From SUG1106 sp051883095 (GTDB lineage: Bacteria > Bacillota > Clostridia > Peptostreptococcales > Anaerovoracaceae), in assembly GCA_051883095.1 (NCBI GenBank), contig JBJETB010000014.1:1-16658 (forward strand): a stretch of DNA of 16,658 nucleotides, written 5' to 3'. The notes under the pieces are model-generated. The model was given only the letters and a program-made list of their open reading frames with translations, was not told the origin of the DNA and ran no database searches. Positions 15,453 through 16,658 of this stretch are shown here, piece by piece (position 1 is the first letter of the stretch; each line of letters starts with the position of its first letter). The translations under genes and the position numbers were made by a program.

Positions 15453-15868
15453 CCGCTTCTATCCTGCCAGCTGTGATTAACATAGGAACAGTTTCGCCTC
15501 CGGATATGACTTTTATGCAAAAAAGTAACGCGAAACCCGCAAACGTTGAAAATAAAGCTCAAAAATTACTCGCAGGTTACCCGCATATACGAAAACACAA
15601 TCATAATATGAATTTAAATGTAAAAAGCCACAGATATTACCTGAAATTATTGTGGTTTTTTGCTTTTTTTGGAATAAAATCTGCTTATTAATCTTCTGAA
15701 AATCTATTTTGATGTCTCGTCAAAACCCGTAAGTAATTTTTGCATTTTTTTATGCGGGTTCCAGCGATTGACGTTACAAAAATGAATAAAATCAATGTCA
15801 AGCTCAAGCCTGTTCAAACTCCAATGCACATTTTCTGGAAGAAAATATAAAAAATGAGTCGAAATGTA
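15453..15868. other. Non-coding stretch after addA
   Basis: About 400 bases without a convincing gene; a 72-codon frame at 15473-15691 has no ribosome binding site and reads through the terminator. The stretch holds the addA terminator and four copies of an AACCCGY-like core: AAACCCGC at 15533, TTACCCGC at 15577, AAACCCGT around 15723 and the inverse GCGGGTT at 15754. It also contains an imperfect pair TTGACGTT (15768-15775) and AATGTCAA (15794-15801). Base composition becomes AT-rich. No integrase, tRNA or recognisable riboswitch is seen. Confidence 0.6.
15622..15670 (+). terminator. Intrinsic terminator of the addA transcription unit
   Basis: AAAAAGCCACA (15622-15632) pairs with TGTGGTTTTTT (15651-15661), an 11-bp stem with one G-U pair and an 18-base loop. 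It runs into GC and a further T-run, giving a long U-tract. It lies 170 bases after the addA stop. The A-run on the left foot makes it partly bidirectional. Confidence 0.75.
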
Positions 15869-15897
15869 TTGAAAAATAAAACCTAATATGATATAAT
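15869..15897 (+). promoter_or_regulatory. Consensus promoter of the last gene
   Basis: TTGAAA (-35, 15869-15874) and TATAAT (-10, 15892-15897) are separated by exactly 17 bases, the best promoter in the window. Transcription should start near 15904, about 20 bases before the purine-rich AAAGGGGG (15925-15932) that is the likely ribosome binding site. Confidence 0.75.
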
Positions 15898-15924
15898 TTT
15901 CCAAAATAAAGAAACAGACAGCAG

Positions 15925-15932
15925 AAAGGGGG
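15925..15932 (+). promoter_or_regulatory. Ribosome binding site facing an ATA codon
   Basis: AAAGGGGG is the only Shine-Dalgarno-like run between the promoter and the last gene. Eight bases later the reading frame shows ATA AAC TTT ATT GAT GTG GTG, with no ATG, GTG or TTG in frame before 15956. Either ATA 15941 is used as a rare start, or it was once ATG, or GTG 15956/15959 is used with poor spacing. Confidence 0.5.
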
Positions 15933-15955
15933 ATTTAAAAATAAACTTTATTGAT

Positions 15956-16658
15956 GTGGTGAAAAATGAATTGAATTTCCAGAGGCATTTATTAAAACAG
16001 TTCAATAAGCTTCGGCGGATAAAGGATAATGGAACGCTGTCGTGCTTTATAAGAAAGACAGGCAAAATAAATTATTATATAAAAGATGAAGGAAGTTCAC
16101 ACAAAAAGTACATACGCAAAAACAATCCCGACGAAATGGCGCGGGTGTATCGGCTGCAGGCGAAGGGATTGGGTGAATTTGCAGCGGCAATAATATCTAA
16201 AAATATAAGACTTCTGGTGAATCTGGTAAAAGAATTTGAGGCATATGATTTAAAAAGAATTCTGGACGATCTGCCCCCTGAACTGAAACCTGAGACAATA
16301 CAGAATGGTCTTTGGGCGCATATAGGCAAACTGCACACCGTGAGGCAGTCAGAGAAACCGGGTCGGCGCGAAGAACTTAAACACACAACCAGTTTTGGAT
16401 TGTTGACCCGCTCAAAAAACGAAGCACTGATAGCAGAACTGCTCTATGCAGCGGGGATTGAATTTTATTACGAGAAAAGGCTTGAGCTGTACGATGAAAA
16501 CGGCAATATCAAAGTGGTATACCCGGATTTTACAATAATCCTGGCTGACGGCAGCGTAATATATTGGGAACACAAAGGCATGATGGGAGATCCGTCCTAT
16601 GAAGAGATGGACAGAAAGCGTATGCGGATGTACTTTTTAAACGGCATATATCAGCCTC
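15956..16658 (+). CDS. Hypothetical protein with PD-(D/E)XK nuclease-like motif, cut by window end
   Basis: An open frame runs from a stop at 15884 to the window edge with no terminating codon, so the C-terminus is missing. With GTG 15956 as residue 1, the visible 234 residues contain a charged N-terminal half (RKTGKINYYIKD, KKYIRKNNPDEM). A helix, SKNEALIAELLYAAGIEFYYE, is followed by a nuclease-like core: YPDF (Asp191), a 13-residue beta-hairpin, then WEHKG (Glu205, Lys207). This E...PD...EXK order is that of PD-(D/E)XK enzymes, so DNA or RNA cleavage is possible, but no specific family is recognised. The start is unclear: the only well-placed ribosome binding site faces ATA 15941, and GTG 15956 is 23 bases from it. 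It has its own promoter and a more AT-rich composition than addA, so it may be accessory. Confidence 0.7.
   Translation, partial: MVKNELNFQRHLLKQFNKLRRIKDNGTLSCFIRKTGKINYYIKDEGSSHKKYIRKNNPDEMARVYRLQAKGLGEFAAAIISKNIRLLVNLVKEFEAYDLKRILDDLPPELKPETIQNGLWAHIGKLHTVRQSEKPGRREELKHTTSFGLLTRSKNEALIAELLYAAGIEFYYEKRLELYDENGNIKVVYPDFTIILADGSVIYWEHKGMMGDPSYEEMDRKRMRMYFLNGIYQP

Noticed and set aside
15530..15600. CRISPR array or att site
   Set aside because: The AACCCGY motifs are short, irregularly spaced and without spacers; no integrase or cas gene is present.
15473..15691. 72-codon frame after addA
   Set aside because: No ribosome binding site, no recognisable domain, and it reads through a clear terminator.

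Overview
The window looks like a chromosomal segment of an anaerobic member of the Clostridia (Bacillota). The reasons are strong AGGAGG-type ribosome binding sites, many overlapping genes, moderate GC content with AT-rich intergenic DNA, AddA (a Bacillota/Clostridia-type recombination nuclease), a YhaM-type exoribonuclease, and a LytS-like sensor next to a GGDEF protein. The precise genus cannot be read from the sequence. I see no rRNA, tRNA, CRISPR array, transposase or integrase.

Bases 1-2566: an aldehyde dehydrogenase (+) converges on an IclR-family regulator (-), with a bidirectional terminator between them. The regulator is divergent from the next operon. The shared 186-bp intergenic region is packed with inverted repeats that lie on the -35 and -10 boxes of both promoters, as expected for an autoregulated switch.

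Bases 2567-5888: a tightly coupled three-gene operon (+) encodes a two-cysteine, DapF-fold amino-acid racemase/epimerase, a membrane LytS-like histidine-kinase homologue, and a six-TM GGDEF diguanylate cyclase. In the kinase the phospho-accepting His is replaced by Asp249. This operon is the most unusual part of the window: an apparently His-less kinase is translationally coupled to a cyclic-di-GMP synthase and to an amino-acid racemase.

Bases 5930-7607 (-): nadE (ammonia-dependent NAD synthetase) is followed after one base by a PfkB-family sugar/nucleoside kinase.

Bases 7776-15452 (+): a nucleic-acid maintenance run, divergent from nadE. It holds yhaM-like (3'-5' exoribonuclease), cca (tRNA nucleotidyltransferase, overlapping by 8 nt), an N-terminally short RecD2-like helicase, and addA (helicase-nuclease). 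A perfect terminator-like hairpin lies inside the first codons of the recD2-like frame and carries a consensus Shine-Dalgarno. addB, usually the direct neighbour of addA, is absent from the window. A clear terminator follows addA.

Bases 15453-16658: about 500 bp without a convincing gene, holding the addA terminator and scattered AACCCGY motifs, then a consensus promoter. It drives a gene that runs off the window and encodes a protein with a PD-(D/E)XK nuclease-like motif. The best ribosome binding site of that gene faces an ATA codon rather than a normal start.
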